A stretch of DNA of 64,000 bases from Artemisia argyi (taxonomy: Eukaryota; Streptophyta; Magnoliopsida; Asterales; Asteraceae). Positions 34,935 through 45,564 of this stretch are shown in pieces. The position numbers and the translations under genes are program-made. The notes beneath the pieces are model-generated. The model made no database searches. It was not told where the DNA came from and worked only from the letters and a program-made list of their open reading frames with translations. Each line of letters begins with the position of its first letter. The first letter of the stretch is position 1. The DNA is taken from the NCBI GenBank assembly GCA_030686995.1, contig CM060708.1, positions 184,962,126-185,026,125 of the forward strand. Direction: 5' to 3'.

Positions 34935-36337
34935 TGATGAGGCGAAAAATGATCCGTTTTTAGGGGGTCATTTAAGCCCGAATCCGACTTTATTTGATCA
35001 AATATTGCCCTAAATCGTTCCTTTTGTGATTTTAGGTGTTTGGAGAGTGAATTCTGGAAAAGAAGCCATTTTGGACGTTTTTGGAGCATAAAAGTGAAGA
35101 AAACGGCAAAGTACTAAATTTCCATGCTGAAGATACAAGGTGATGGCGTCAAGACCACCATCTTGACGGCGTCAGACATGAGGAATTAAACATCGTAGGT
35201 GGTGACGGCGTCAGAAGGATTCATGACGGCGTCAAAGTGGCAAGAATAAAATACCGTGGGTGGTGACGGCGTCACATAGGCCGTCATAAGTGGATCAAGG
35301 CCGTCCGAGGAAGTATATGGCGGCGAGGTGACGGCGTCACAAGTAACTCTTGACGCCGTCAGCCTGTTTTTCCTATATATAGTTTTCTAGTTTTTTCATT
35401 AAAAAAGGAGAAGTTTTGGTGAAACCCTAAAGACGATTTTGGTGCCTCTTTTACAGGTTTTTCAAGGGTTCCAAACCCTTGAGACCTTGCATTGTAATTG
35501 AGATAAGTGTACTTTCAATTCAATCAATATGTCTATGTGTTGGTTGTTTATATCTTGTTCTTGTCTCAATTCTACTATGCTAGGCTAGATCTGTTTTGTG
35601 TTTTCTTAGATCTAATGAAACCTAGATGTTGATTATGTGTTGATTACTTGTCTATTCTTGTTTTGAATGAATGATTTATATGTTAGGCTTAAGAAAACTG
35701 GCAAATCTCCAAATGGTAACATGCTTGAACGTCTTAAGAAACATGAACCGAGGCGTACTAGGTCTTTATTGGTTGTATTTAATGCATGAGCCACTGTTTA
35801 CAATCCCTATAGTTGTGCTGGGTCATGGTGTAGGAGGAGATAAGAGCTCATAGAGTTGGGGAGTTATGTATGCCACCCCACGAATGGTATTAAGGAATAT
35901 CCGTCATTCATACAAGTGTAACAAGTAATTAACATGTAAAAGATATCTAGGGAGTAATGAAGTCTAAGTAAATACAATTTCTCCAATTACTGCTCACAAC
36001 TTTAGTATAATTAGTTTATTTTCATTTTCATTATATTATTTTAATTATATAATAGCTTTGGGTTAGTTGATTAGCAACTAATTCCGCCCACTCTTCCAAA
36101 ACCTGAGATTTTACTTGCTTTCATAAAAATATAAAAATACAAAAATAATCATCCCTCATCTCTAGAACTATTAATTAGGTTTTCTAATCCTAGCGACACT
36201 ATTCCTAAGCTGAACGATCAATCCCCCGGTACTTGTCACTATACTATACTACAACGATCAGGTACACTACCTGGTGGGGGTTGTAAGCTTCTTGAGATCC
36301 CTCGAGAGGTAAAGCAAGGTGTGATTCCCACGCATCA
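34935..36337 (+). repeat. 3' LTR of element C
   Basis: Same termini as the 5' LTR; small deletions near 35898 and in a T run. Array at 35141-35361, TATA at 35374-35381, leader hairpin at 35462-35482. Confidence 0.93.
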
Positions 36338-36342
36338 CCAAC

Positions 36343-36613
36343 TGGTAGAAGTTTTAAGAATGTTGGACTTAAGTGGATACCTACCGGTAAGCTTCTTGCC
36401 AATGGCAATACCATGGTTGAATGTGAAACCCCTAAGGGTCTGGATACTGTTGTCACTAACCCATATATATGCAATCAAGTTTGTAATGTTAGTGCAGGTA
36501 GTCCTTACTCAGTTGCAGGTAAATTGATCATTCACTACATGAGAAGACTCAAAGTCTGGAGGCCTAAAGCAAGCATATCTCCTACTTCAGGAGGAATAAA
36601 AAGTCAATGTTGA
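36343..36613 (+). pseudogene. gag: gag-like protein of G, 3' part after element C
   Basis: Continues the gag of G across the C insertion: KWIPTGKL, then CETPKGLDTVVTNPYICNQVCNVSAG and LKVWRPKASISP, ending at TGA 36611-36613. The N-P-Y-x-C-x-Q...NVSAG signature matches my memory of the same region in Anthemideae copia proteins. There are one or two frame changes between 36343 and 36413. In complete relatives the protease and integrase follow here; in G they are missing. Confidence 0.7.
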
Positions 36614-36850
36614 TGTATGTGTGCATAATGACGTCTGTTCACTTCAGTTCAGGCCTCGTTCTTCATCGACTATGACGTTTGAATAATTCAGTTCAAGCCT
36701 CGTTCCTCAATGACTATGACATCTACTCACATCAGTTCAGGCCTCGTTCTTCATCAACCATGACGTTTGAACACCTCAGTTCAAGCCTCGGTCCTCAATG
36801 TCATCATTATGGCGTCTGCTGACAACACTTCAGGCCCCGTTCATCAAAGA
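36614..36850 (+). repeat. 44-bp tandem repeat in G, alternating as an 88-bp dimer
   Basis: Units start TGACGTYTG/TGACATCTA at about 36629, 36673, 36717, 36761 and 36810 and share TTCAGTTCARGCCTCGTTC. Units 1 and 3 resemble each other more than 2 and 4, so the array grew by doubling a dimer. 44 is not a multiple of three, so it is not coding. Confidence 0.8.
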
Positions 36851-36984
36851 AAAGAAAGGTGTACGATTCAGTGCGCCTTATCTTTGGAAGAAGAGAAATC
36901 TTCTTAGTTTTTTCCATTCTCAACAATACGGTTCATGCTTCCTCCATGTTCGTTCAGTCATCATGCAGATCTACTCATCTTTGC

Positions 36985-37250
36985 TTGAATTCATATTCAC
37001 TTGCTCAATCAAAAATGGCAAACTTCGTATGCAATTTTTGAGGGGGAGAAGAGTGAATAAACTACATGATTGAGTGTATTCTTATTCACATGCTCAATCA
37101 AAAATGCAACCTCGTATGCAATTTTTGAGGGGGAGAAGTGTGAATAAAATACATGATTGATTGTATTCTTATTCATTTGCTCAATCAAAAATGGCAAATC
37201 TCGCTTGCAATTTTTGAGGGAGAGAAGTGTGAATATACCACATGTTAATT
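36985..37250 (+). repeat. Three 88-bp units, each a hairpin plus polypurine tract
   Basis: Each unit has TCAAAAAT, a short loop ending TGCA, then ATTTTTGA running into GAGGGGGAGAAG (purine tracts at 37040, 37127 and 37216) and GTGAATA. The tracts look like copia plus-strand primers but are not next to an LTR. Confidence 0.8.
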
Positions 37251-37310
37251 GATGCTTGAAGAATGGTTATACGACTCTCCTCCAACACCTAATGTTCTAC
37301 TTACTAAGGA

Positions 37311-37640
37311 TGACTGGGATTTATGGTTGATGAATACTTCCAAGCTTCAACGTATGTTGATCATCTAGTTCCTGAAGCTCTTGCTCCGATTCCTGCTGAC
37401 TCAACTGGTTCACCTTCCTCAATCTCCATTGATCAAGATGCACCATTTAGAAGTATTACTTAGCTTACTCTAGTAACCCAATCTCCAGTTATTCCTCTAG
37501 GTGTTGATGATGACTATCTTGATTGTGAAGTTGCACACATGAATAATGATCCGTCCTCTTGTCCTATTTCATCACGGATTGTTGTTCCTCCAATTGTGCA
37601 CTTTGTAAATCAACCACAAGAACATAATGAAAAATGTTGA
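37311..37640 (+). pseudogene. pol: pol linker remnant of G (between integrase and reverse transcriptase)
   Basis: One frame reads VDEYFQASTYVDHLVPEA, then SPSSISIDQDAP, a TAG near 37458, SPVIPLGVDDD and EVAHMNNDPSS, ending at TGA 37638-37640. The order DEYF...SPSS-S-IDQDAP-S...SPVIPLGV...EVAHM is, from memory, the low-complexity linker just before the reverse transcriptase in Anthemideae copia proteins. Neither neighbouring domain is present, which shows that G lost both flanks of this linker. Confidence 0.65.
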
Positions 37641-38906
37641 CTATAATGTCAAAACGGTTAAGAATTTGGATATGGAATGTCAAGTAATCACGAAGTTTAT
37701 TTGGTATTCCTTATTTTAGATTGAAGTTTAGTTTCACAAAGGCGTAATCTTATGTTATCTTGAAGTCGGGGTTGGTTGGATGAAGATTCTTCGAGATCCT
37801 TGCTTGAGCTTTTACCTTTACAATGACGAAGACTTGGATATCTAGTTATTTTGGTGATTCTTCATTTTCATTACCACAAAATAACTATCACTTTAAGGAG
37901 TTTCACAACTTACACGAAGTTGTCGGTAGTCAAGAGGTGATTTACGTCTTATACTTGATGGTTGGTTGGTTGAAGAGTATAGAGTACTTAGGGATTCGAT
38001 GTTGCACGAACTTTCTACACCGCTCTTAGTCACACACTAGTGCAAGATTAAGTCACAAGAACGGGGAATTCTACTTCAGTTTCAAATTTGGTATATCGGG
38101 TTTACTTCATCAGTGGTCACATCAAATAGCCTACATAAGGGTTGGTAAAGATAGTCAGAGAGAGTTTTTGTAGCAGTTGATTCTCACCAGATCTAGTTAA
38201 ACCAATTTTGTTCTTCTCACAAGATCTCAAGTAGATGTGCCTATAATGTGTTGCTGATTCTGAGGTATCAAAACCAGCAAGGGGGAAGGAGACATACATC
38301 TGAATGCATAATGAGTACACGTGATGAATTTAATACTTCTTCTTAATTGAAGTTATCCCGGGAAGACAAATGTCATAACCGCAGAGAATATCAGTGTATT
38401 AACTTATGGTGTTTGGTGTATCATTCCAACTACGTGGGGGAAGTGGTCTTCTGGTACTTGTGGTATGTATTACTTCAGCTTTCAGTAGGAAGAAATATGA
38501 GAAGAACAATTGGAGCGTGAGATGATATTGCTTATCGACATCTTCATATGAGTTGATATGATTTATGATAAAGTGCTTCTGGTTAATGCTTCATGTACAC
38601 AATGTTATGCTGATTCCGATGAGATCGCAACCATCAGGGGAGAGATTTGTGTACATCAAGGATGCGCAACAGGTTCACGTGATTGGGCTTAATCATATAT
38701 TCCGGGGGTGATATCCGCAGAGATGATCAATGCTTCAACCTGTTACTTTGGTGTCATCGTTTCTTCTTGTGTTGGATACATGCGTACAATATGGATTGAG
38801 TTGGTATGTGTAAGATTACTGGAAAGCATTTAGTGAAATGAAGATGTTGAAATCTTATTCCCCCTAATAGACAACCGGTCCAAACATCAAAGTAATGTGT
38901 ACATTG
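37641..38906 (+). other. G 3' non-coding region before element D
   Basis: No gene. Part (37740-38110) is shared with debris at 10980-11340. A block at about 38655-38800 (GGATGCGCAACAGGTTCACGTGATTGGG) recurs, diverged, at 49115-49260, so before D arrived the two were tandem units about 255 bp apart. Confidence 0.6.
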
Positions 38907-38911
38907 GGGAT

Positions 38912-41900
38912 TGATGAGTGTGTAAATACTCATCATTTTTATCGTATCTGAACTGCCAAAACATCCAAAAACACTCAGAAATGCATCAAAATACAGAAAT
39001 TATTCCAGGAATTGTGTTTTATATGTTTTAGATGCAAAATGTTTAAAAACAAATGAAAAATGAACAAAGTTTGCATAATTGGCAGTTTTAGTCCCTCAAG
39101 TTTCATAAATTGACAAAACTAGTCCCTGAAGGTTTAAAATGAAAGAAAAGTCAACCCAAGGCATTTAAAAGTCAAAAATTATCAAATTTAGTCCTTGGGT
39201 GAAAAGTTTAAGAAAATTAGACTTTTGGTCCCCATGTTTCATGAATTGGCAGAAAAGGTCCCCGGGGTTTAAAATATTGGAAAATTACAAACTTTGGTCC
39301 TTGTGTTATTGTTGTATGGCAGGTTAAGTCCCTTGAAGTGAATTTAGAAAATGACATGAATGGTCCTTGATTTTCAGCTTATTACAACTAAGGTCCTTGT
39401 GTTTTACTAAATCCTACACCAAATGGACCCTTTGTAAATAAAATAGCCAATCCAAACACCAACACCCTTAAACCAGCCCACCCCTTTTATCCCCTTGGCC
39501 CATGTCATAAACCAACCCACCTCCCACCGTTTTAATATTACCTCCCAGTCAAAATTGGTCAACACCATTCAACCCCTCCAAAACCATACACCTGTGACCC
39601 CTGCAAATCCCTGCCACTCCAACCTCATCATCACCTCTACCATCACCCACCCTGTACTAACTTTCCACCACTATAATACAAACCTTGTCCCTCTGTACAA
39701 GCAAAACAGACCCAACTAGTGCAATCAAGGGCTGAGATGGTGTCAAAGCAATCCAATGGCGGGATTTTACTTAGAGAAAGCACAAGCCAGAAGAGAACAA
39801 GGAAACTCAGAAACCCTAGTTTAATTTCTAGTATAAATAAATGTATTGTATGCCTTGCAAAGGCAGCAGGAATTTTGGGTAGAAAGTAGTTTTAGTTTAA
39901 GTTTTAAAAAGTATTGTTAGCCTCAAAAGTTCAGTTATAATCTCATTGCTTTAAAATCAATGAAAGTTTTAATTTTCACTTTAAAAATTGTTCAGCTTAT
40001 TACCTTGCTTGTTTTCTGCTTATTTCTAATACCTATTCACTGTTCCATTATTGCTTAACTCGTTTTTTTTTGCCCTGATTACCTCTTGGAGTATGCTTGG
40101 ATTGTAATTTATAAGGGTTTAGTTTAGAGTGCATTGAATCTGTTTCACTTTGGTTTGTAACTGCTCCTTGTGAATTAGTTTAAGAAATTGCTTATTCTTG
40201 CCTGTCAAACTACTTATTATTAGTTGGGTTTATCTTTTTAGTTACACTAGTACTAAATCACCAATTGTTGTTCAAAATATTAGCCTAAAGCTTGCCTTCT
40301 GTTTTTTAATTCCCCACAGCCATCAATAAAGGGGTGTTTGGATCATTGTGGTTTGCTGTTATCATTGTTGTTTCAGAGGGTACTAGTGGTTTAGACACAA
40401 AACTTAGATTGCATTTAGGTATAATCAAGCATAATTTTAGTTAGTAACTACTTAAAAGTCAAAATCAAATTGTTTCATCAAGTATTAGTATAACTGTTAG
40501 GTAATTTAGTTTGTACAAGCTTATATTTTGTTACAAGAGTAGTTTAAATAAGCTTATTTCAGATTAATAGTAGCTTATTATTTCATTAGTAGTCAATTAG
40601 GATCAATCAAATTTCACTTTAGTCAAAATTTCAGTCAATTCAAAAAGTCAAATTAAATTGAAACTCAGTTTTTTGACAGATTTTTGCTAGAGTCTCTACG
40701 GTTCACTTTTATATGGAAATACTTTTGGATTGCTAATTTTACAAGCTTAACAGTTAGTGAAACCAAAACAAAAAGAAAAAATTGGTTTGGATGTTGTCTG
40801 CTTATTGGAAAAGTACCTTATAGTTGTCTGTTTAGCTTAACAGTTCCCCTGCACCATCAGTGATCAACTAAGGTTAAGGCATTCATTAGGTAATCTAAAT
40901 AGTTTGGGGAGTGTTATTTTCTGGTGCATTTGACATTTCAGTGAGTCAGTAGAAGGTTTGCCCCATTTAGTTTATACCCCTGAGCTTATTTGCTCAAGTT
41001 TATTAGCTTATCAGTTTAGGTGGTTCAACCAAGGTCTGAATTCAAGATTAAGGGCTGAAATTGAGATTAGGTGTTTGAAACCTGAGATTAGTGGTTGATT
41101 TAAGTTCCATTATACCTGAAGTTGTTATTTCAATTGATCCTTTGCTTATTGCTTGTCTGTTTAGCTTGTGCATTTGCTCTAAAACATCCACTAAGGACCT
41201 GTTGTCACAGTCCCACTGCCCTTCTTTGACAAGCTCATATTGAGCTCACCTATGGACCCCACTTCCCTTTTCTGGGCTTATTTTGTAGCTTGTCAGGTAT
41301 GCTTATTGGATCACCACTCTTCTTGGATCACTGAGTTTACTTGGTGGATCCCATTGAGGCCTGCAGTTGAGCTTGTGGGCTGTTTGGTTGTCTGTGAGTT
41401 TGGATTGCTTATTAGCTTATTGTAAGCTTTTCCAGTATGTTTTGCTCTTTCCTTTAACTTATTTCATGCTCATCTTAGTTGATTCTTGCTTATTCCACCT
41501 TTTGTATGAAGCTTATAGCTTATTGTCTAGCTTTTCAAGTTTAAAATTCCACTTTGTAGCATATTAGCTTAACTGTTGAGAATATAAGCTAGCACATAGC
41601 TTATTTTTAAGTTTAAATGTAGTTGCCTTCATAAAAGTTGCTCATTTACAGTTGTTTAATAGTTGTGTAAAAGAAAAACAAGGAAAAGCCAAAAATAAAA
41701 TAAGTGATAGCTTCTATTTAAGCCTTTTGGCTTATTTTCAGCTTATTCATTAAGCACTTCTCATTTTTTACAATTTTCATAGGTTCCTGTAGTTATAAAA
41801 TAATTTTAGGAAATTTTTCATATTTTTCACTGTTCATTTGCTATTTATCTTAATTTAATTTAGTTTAAAATAATTAAATAATAGTAATTAATTAATAATA

Positions 41901-42505
41901 ATTATTTAAAAAGTCCTAAAAATATATTTTCAGTTTTAAAATTAGTTTTATATTATTTTAGATTTTTCCAAGTTTTAATTTTATTTTTCTAAGTTGATTT
42001 CCTAATTATTTGTATTTAAGGGTATTTTAAATAATTAAAAGTAAATAGGAAAATAGTAATTAATTAAATAGTGTAAAAATTATTTTTCTTTTTCTAAAAA
42101 TTTTCTTTTATCATTAGGATTGTAAAAATGTAATTTTCATATTCATATGTATTTTATTTTTATAAAACTCGCGTTTTATTTCGTACGTCTACGTAGATTT
42201 AAATCAAACGTACGCGTTTTTAGACTTAGCTCACGTTTTTAGTGTATCTGATCATCAGTAATTGTTTATATAGTGTTTCTAAGTTATTTTCATTCCTCAT
42301 ATCTTAGTGTAATCATATAAATCACTCAAACCCCTTTTTTGTCCAAATTCACCCGATCACATACACCGTTTGATTACCATCACACCTCGTCGGGACATAA
42401 CGACCCGGGAAAACCCCTATATTACACGGAGCATCGAGCCTAGTGAGTTTGACTTTGTTGACGACATCCGTTGTTGACTTTAGTTGACTGCTTTTGCCTC
42501 AATCA
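38912..42505 (+). repeat. 5' LTR of element D
   Basis: Begins with perfect arms TGATGAGT/ACTCATCA around eight bases and ends CTCAATCA. GTCCCT/GGTCC motifs recur about every 40-60 bp from 39090 to 39410. TATAAATA is at 39832-39839. A long AT-rich tail fills 41500-42200. No gene: short frames such as 41240-41425 occur in both LTRs but match nothing I know. Confidence 0.92.
39832..39839 (+). promoter_or_regulatory. TATA box of D LTR
   Basis: TATAAATA in CTAGTATAAATAAATG; the 3' LTR copy is at 46485-46492. It aligns with the TATA boxes of E (minus) and F in the same relative place of the LTR. Confidence 0.55.
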
Positions 42506-42510
42506 AAATT

Positions 42511-42528
42511 TGGCGCCGCTGCCAGGGA
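42511..42528 (+). other. Primer binding site of D, tRNA-Asp type
   Basis: TGGCGCCGCTGCCAGGGA five bases after the LTR; one base from the site in C. Confidence 0.85.
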
Positions 42529-42807
42529 GGTTGTGCGCGTATTCTAAACGGTTTTACAGATTAGTGAATCTGGATATACACTCATTGTATATTTACCATA
42601 CTTTGTTCATATTTTCTTATTATAAAAACAAAACAGTTCACGAAAACATTTTAAAATCAGTTTTCAACGAACACAAAAAAAACCCAAAAAGATTTTCTTT
42701 CTTATTTGTACAAAATGTTTTCCAAAAACTCCAAAAATATTCACCTTTACCCTCTCACATCTTTGATTCTCCATTTCTTACCCTCTATAAACTTTTGATT
42801 CTTTCAT

Positions 42808-43593
42808 ATGTCGTATCTACACCATTTGGGTTGCCAATGGTGTGGTGGCCCTCATAACGGTGGTAATTGCCTCGGCTGTGGCATGGTAGAGTCAGGATAC
42901 GGGTCTGTCTATAATCAGGATCCCTATTCTCACCATGACACGACTGATTTATTCCATCAGCCACTAAACCATGAGATACTGACATATTCGTGTGAATATT
43001 GTGGAGGTCCTCATCAAGGATTTGAGTGTCAAACCGGAAACACGTTTATCTACGAACAGTTTTCTGGTAACACTCAGAATTTTGAAAATGATCAATATCC
43101 ATACGATTCACCAAACCAGACTCAACAGTTTAACTGTTGTGAGTACTGTTGTGAGTACTATGGTGGTTCTCACTGCAGTTCTGATTGTCAATCAGGAAAC
43201 ACGCTTATCTATGAGCAGGTTCCTGATAACAATTATGACTACAGCACATATGACTCACAGCCACATCAGTTTTACTGTTGTGATTACTGTGGAGGTCCAC
43301 ACTTCAGCTCAGATTGTCAAACAGGGAATCCAATTCCCTGTAACAATCTTGACACATCATATTATGACCAACCTCCACAATACCAAATGAGTCAGGCACT
43401 TCTTCCAGAAATGCAAAATATGATGGAAATCGTTGATGATCTTAAAAGTTTTGTCCAAAATCTTGCCCAAAAGTATACTCATCAAAAATCCATGGAAGAA
43501 TTGCTAGCTGAAGAGCAGGCTACAAAAATAAATTCCCAAGATGCCTATGAAAAATCTATTAGGGAATCCATTGCAAAAGAAAAAAGCAGCTAG
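42808..43593 (+). CDS. Multi-zinc-knuckle protein of element D, 261 aa before a frameshift
   Basis: Starts at ATGTCGTATCTAC. It carries four copies of a short knuckle C-X2-C-G-G-P-H-X4-C: C9-C12-H16-C21, C62-C65-H69-C74, a damaged copy around 115-127 with tyrosine for the second cysteine, and C158-C161-H165-C170. Copies 2-4 are followed by Q-[ST]-G-N and a Tyr/Gln/Asp-rich spacer. The spacing between C and H is one residue shorter than the usual gag CCHC knuckle. Residues 200-260 may be a coiled coil. The frame ends in GAAAAAAGC: one A fewer would continue into the frame at 43594-43864 (PDDSDDEDTLDI). Probably RNA binding, as in gag nucleocapsid, but no capsid domain precedes it. Confidence 0.65.
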   Translation: MSYLHHLGCQWCGGPHNGGNCLGCGMVESGYGSVYNQDPYSHHDTTDLFHQPLNHEILTYSCEYCGGPHQGFECQTGNTFIYEQFSGNTQNFENDQYPYDSPNQTQQFNCCEYCCEYYGGSHCSSDCQSGNTLIYEQVPDNNYDYSTYDSQPHQFYCCDYCGGPHFSSDCQTGNPIPCNNLDTSYYDQPPQYQMSQALLPEMQNMMEIVDDLKSFVQNLAQKYTHQKSMEELLAEEQATKINSQDAYEKSIRESIAKEKSS

Positions 43594-43864
43594 ATCTAGC
43601 TCTCAGTTCCGTTTTATTCCTGATGACAGTGATGATGAAGATACACTTGATATTCTACAATTCTATAAAGATTCATCAAGTCCATCAGTTGATATCCCAG
43701 CATTTGAGATTCCATCTCAATCAACTGCAATCACACCCGAAGTTCACACTCACTCTCTGAACATGGGGGACGAGCATCTTGACACTGTTCCTGAAAAGGA
43801 ATCGGACGAATTCATAAAGTCTAGTGTTGAGAACCTTGTCCCAATCCCAGGAGAGTCACAGTGA
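43594..43864 (+). pseudogene. Acidic middle part of the D polyprotein
   Basis: Continues the zinc-knuckle frame after a likely one-base insertion in an A run, reading SSSQFRFIPDDSDDEDTLDI and later DEHLDTVPEKESDEF, to TGA at 43862-43864. The next frame (43877-44770) is in the same reading frame, so a single stop separates them. Acidic and serine-rich; no known domain. Confidence 0.6.
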
Positions 43865-43876
43865 ACTTCTGATCAT

Positions 43877-44770
43877 GTGTGTGATTTACCTACCCCTCTT
43901 GAGTGTCCAAAAGATCATTTTGAGACTTTCTCCGATTTTAATGATGATTGTACATTTCATGGAGACATTGAGTATGTTGAGGCATCAATTCCACATTCTG
44001 ATGCTGATCATCCTCTTGAGGAGTTCGCTGATGAACTCACTCACATCAATCCACTTCCAACGGGAAGTAACGATGATCTCCTTGATTGTGAAGCCGATCT
44101 GGGAGAGACTGAAAGTCCCTTTTATCATGATCATTCACTTACTTCTGATACCAACAGTCCAATAGAGAATATTAATCACTTTGTTCCCGAAGCATTCAAA
44201 ACAACTCTCACCAATCATCTTTTTGAATTCGATTCTGAATTCACTTTGATTTCTGACAATCCAATCTATGATGAGGAGAATGATGAGTCCACAATGGAAC
44301 AAGAGTTCATAGATTCACATCATGTGAATGATTCTCTTCATGAGGAGTTCTCCGGTGATCTCACTCATCATATCATGAGTCCTCCGGAGTATGATAGCCC
44401 GGGGGGAGATGCACTCAATCATGAGGATTTGCAAATTCCCACCCTCCCTCCCGGGATGTTTTTGAGCTTAACCCTTGAACTCCAAATTCAGGCTAATGAG
44501 CCTGCTCTCGAGGAAGAAGATCTTATCATGATTTTCATCATGGTTTTCTTCCTTTTCTTCACCTATTGGGTGACTTCTTCTCTTCTTCACTCCTTCGGGA
44601 ATGAAGATACCATCTTTGATCCCGGCATTTTCATTTACCATTATCTTGAGCCGGGATTATATCTTATCGGTGTGGAACTTTCACGTGCTTCAAATGTTTG
44701 TCCAAACATCTTGAATGAAAGTCCGATGGAGATTGTCTCTTCCACATCATGCTTCCCCATGAACAAATGA
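43877..44770 (+). CDS. Acidic protein with one membrane segment, element D, 297 aa
   Basis: In frame with the segment before it, so possibly the C-terminal part of one protein. Residues 1-215 are acidic, with many Asp, Glu and His and no known domain. Residues about 216-238 (LIMIFIMVFFLFFTYWVTSS) are a clear single transmembrane segment. The end has EDTIFDPGIFIYH and PNILNESPMEI, a signature that I recall from Anthemideae predicted retroelement proteins. Athila-type elements carry an env-like gene at this 3' position, so an env-like origin is possible; nothing here proves it. No signal peptide is visible. Confidence 0.55.
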   Translation: MCDLPTPLECPKDHFETFSDFNDDCTFHGDIEYVEASIPHSDADHPLEEFADELTHINPLPTGSNDDLLDCEADLGETESPFYHDHSLTSDTNSPIENINHFVPEAFKTTLTNHLFEFDSEFTLISDNPIYDEENDESTMEQEFIDSHHVNDSLHEEFSGDLTHHIMSPPEYDSPGGDALNHEDLQIPTLPPGMFLSLTLELQIQANEPALEEEDLIMIFIMVFFLFFTYWVTSSLLHSFGNEDTIFDPGIFIYHYLEPGLYLIGVELSRASNVCPNILNESPMEIVSSTSCFPMNK

Positions 44771-45564
44771 ATTCGGGGTTGAGTCAAGCTAGCGACTCGG
44801 TAAACAAAAACAGTGGCATGCTTATAGGGTTTTCACCCTAAGTATGGGGGAGTTACCCCTGCTGTGGTTACCAATAAAGTGAAAAAAAAATAGTGTTTCC
44901 GCATTTAGCTTGTAATGTTGCCCTTTTACGTTCAAAGAGTCGGCATAATAGCCGGGACTTTGAATATTAAGGACAATATTCAATTCTAAGTATGGGGGGG
45001 AAATTCTAGCGAATTTTATCACATTTTACCATCTAGTACCCCCGTTTTTGCCAAAAATTTTAAAATTTTTTCACTTGTGCTTCAAAATTTTTTGTGGTTA
45101 TCAGTCCGCCATGTCTAAACGACAAAAGGATTGGCTAATCCAGGAGCAAACGGCTCTTGGTAAAGATATATCAAATCCGTTGACGGCTTACAATTTGCCC
45201 AAAATTGTATGGTATCTCAACTCGCCATATCCTAAAAAGTAAAAGAGTTGGCTAGCCCGCAAGATTATGGCTTGTGGTAAAGGCAGTGGAAAACCATAAT
45301 TGGTAATCAGCTCACCAAGATGTTGATTATGTCCATCAAGAGTTGGCTAGTCTAGAAGCAAACGGCTTCTGGTAAAGACAAATCAAATTCGTTGACAGCT
45401 GGTGGTTTGCTCAAAATCACATGGTTATCAGGTGGACCATAGTTCTTACTTGAACTGAAATATTTGGCTACTCCAGAAGTAATGGATTTTGGTAAAGAGA
45501 TTAAAATCCATTAAGTTTTTCTCAAAAGATTGTTAGGGACTAGCAATAGTTTAGTGTGGGGGAT
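44771..45564 (+). other. 3' non-coding region of D with repeats and polypurine motifs
   Basis: AAGTATGGGGG (44840-44850) follows hairpin AGGGT-TTTC-ACCCT. AAGTATGGGGGGG (44988-45000) follows GAATATT-AAGGAC-AATATTC (44962-44981). The terminal tract TAGTGTGGGGGA (45552-45563) follows ATTGTTAG-GGA-CTAGCAAT (45529-45547) and abuts the LTR. Four diverged repeat units starting TTGGCTA lie at 45131-45500. Confidence 0.7.
45131..45500 (+). repeat. Diverged ~100-120-bp tandem repeat in D 3' region
   Basis: Units begin at about 45131, 45247, 45344 and 45465 with TTGGCTAGTCCAGAAG-like sequence, then GGCTTCTGGTAAAGA, a spacer and GTTGACRGCT. Not a coding repeat. Confidence 0.75.

Larger units (their letters stand above)
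28338..36337 (+). mobile_element. C: complete AspLTR-1 element with gag and protease
   Basis: LTRs at 28338-29744 and 34935-36337 differ at about 13 substitutions (near 1%). CCAAC at 28333-28337 and 36338-36342 is a perfect target duplication. The internal region has a tRNA-Asp primer site, a gag (29916-31097), a protease-like gene in the same frame (31104-32447) and a 2.5-kb 3' non-coding part. No reverse transcriptase or integrase, so non-autonomous. It lies in the gag of G. Confidence 0.93.

Noticed and set aside
43583..43595. Programmed frameshift at GAAAAAAGC in D.
   Set aside because: The needed shift is +1 and the sequence does not fit a canonical -1 slippery heptamer in frame; a one-base insertion in an A run is simpler.
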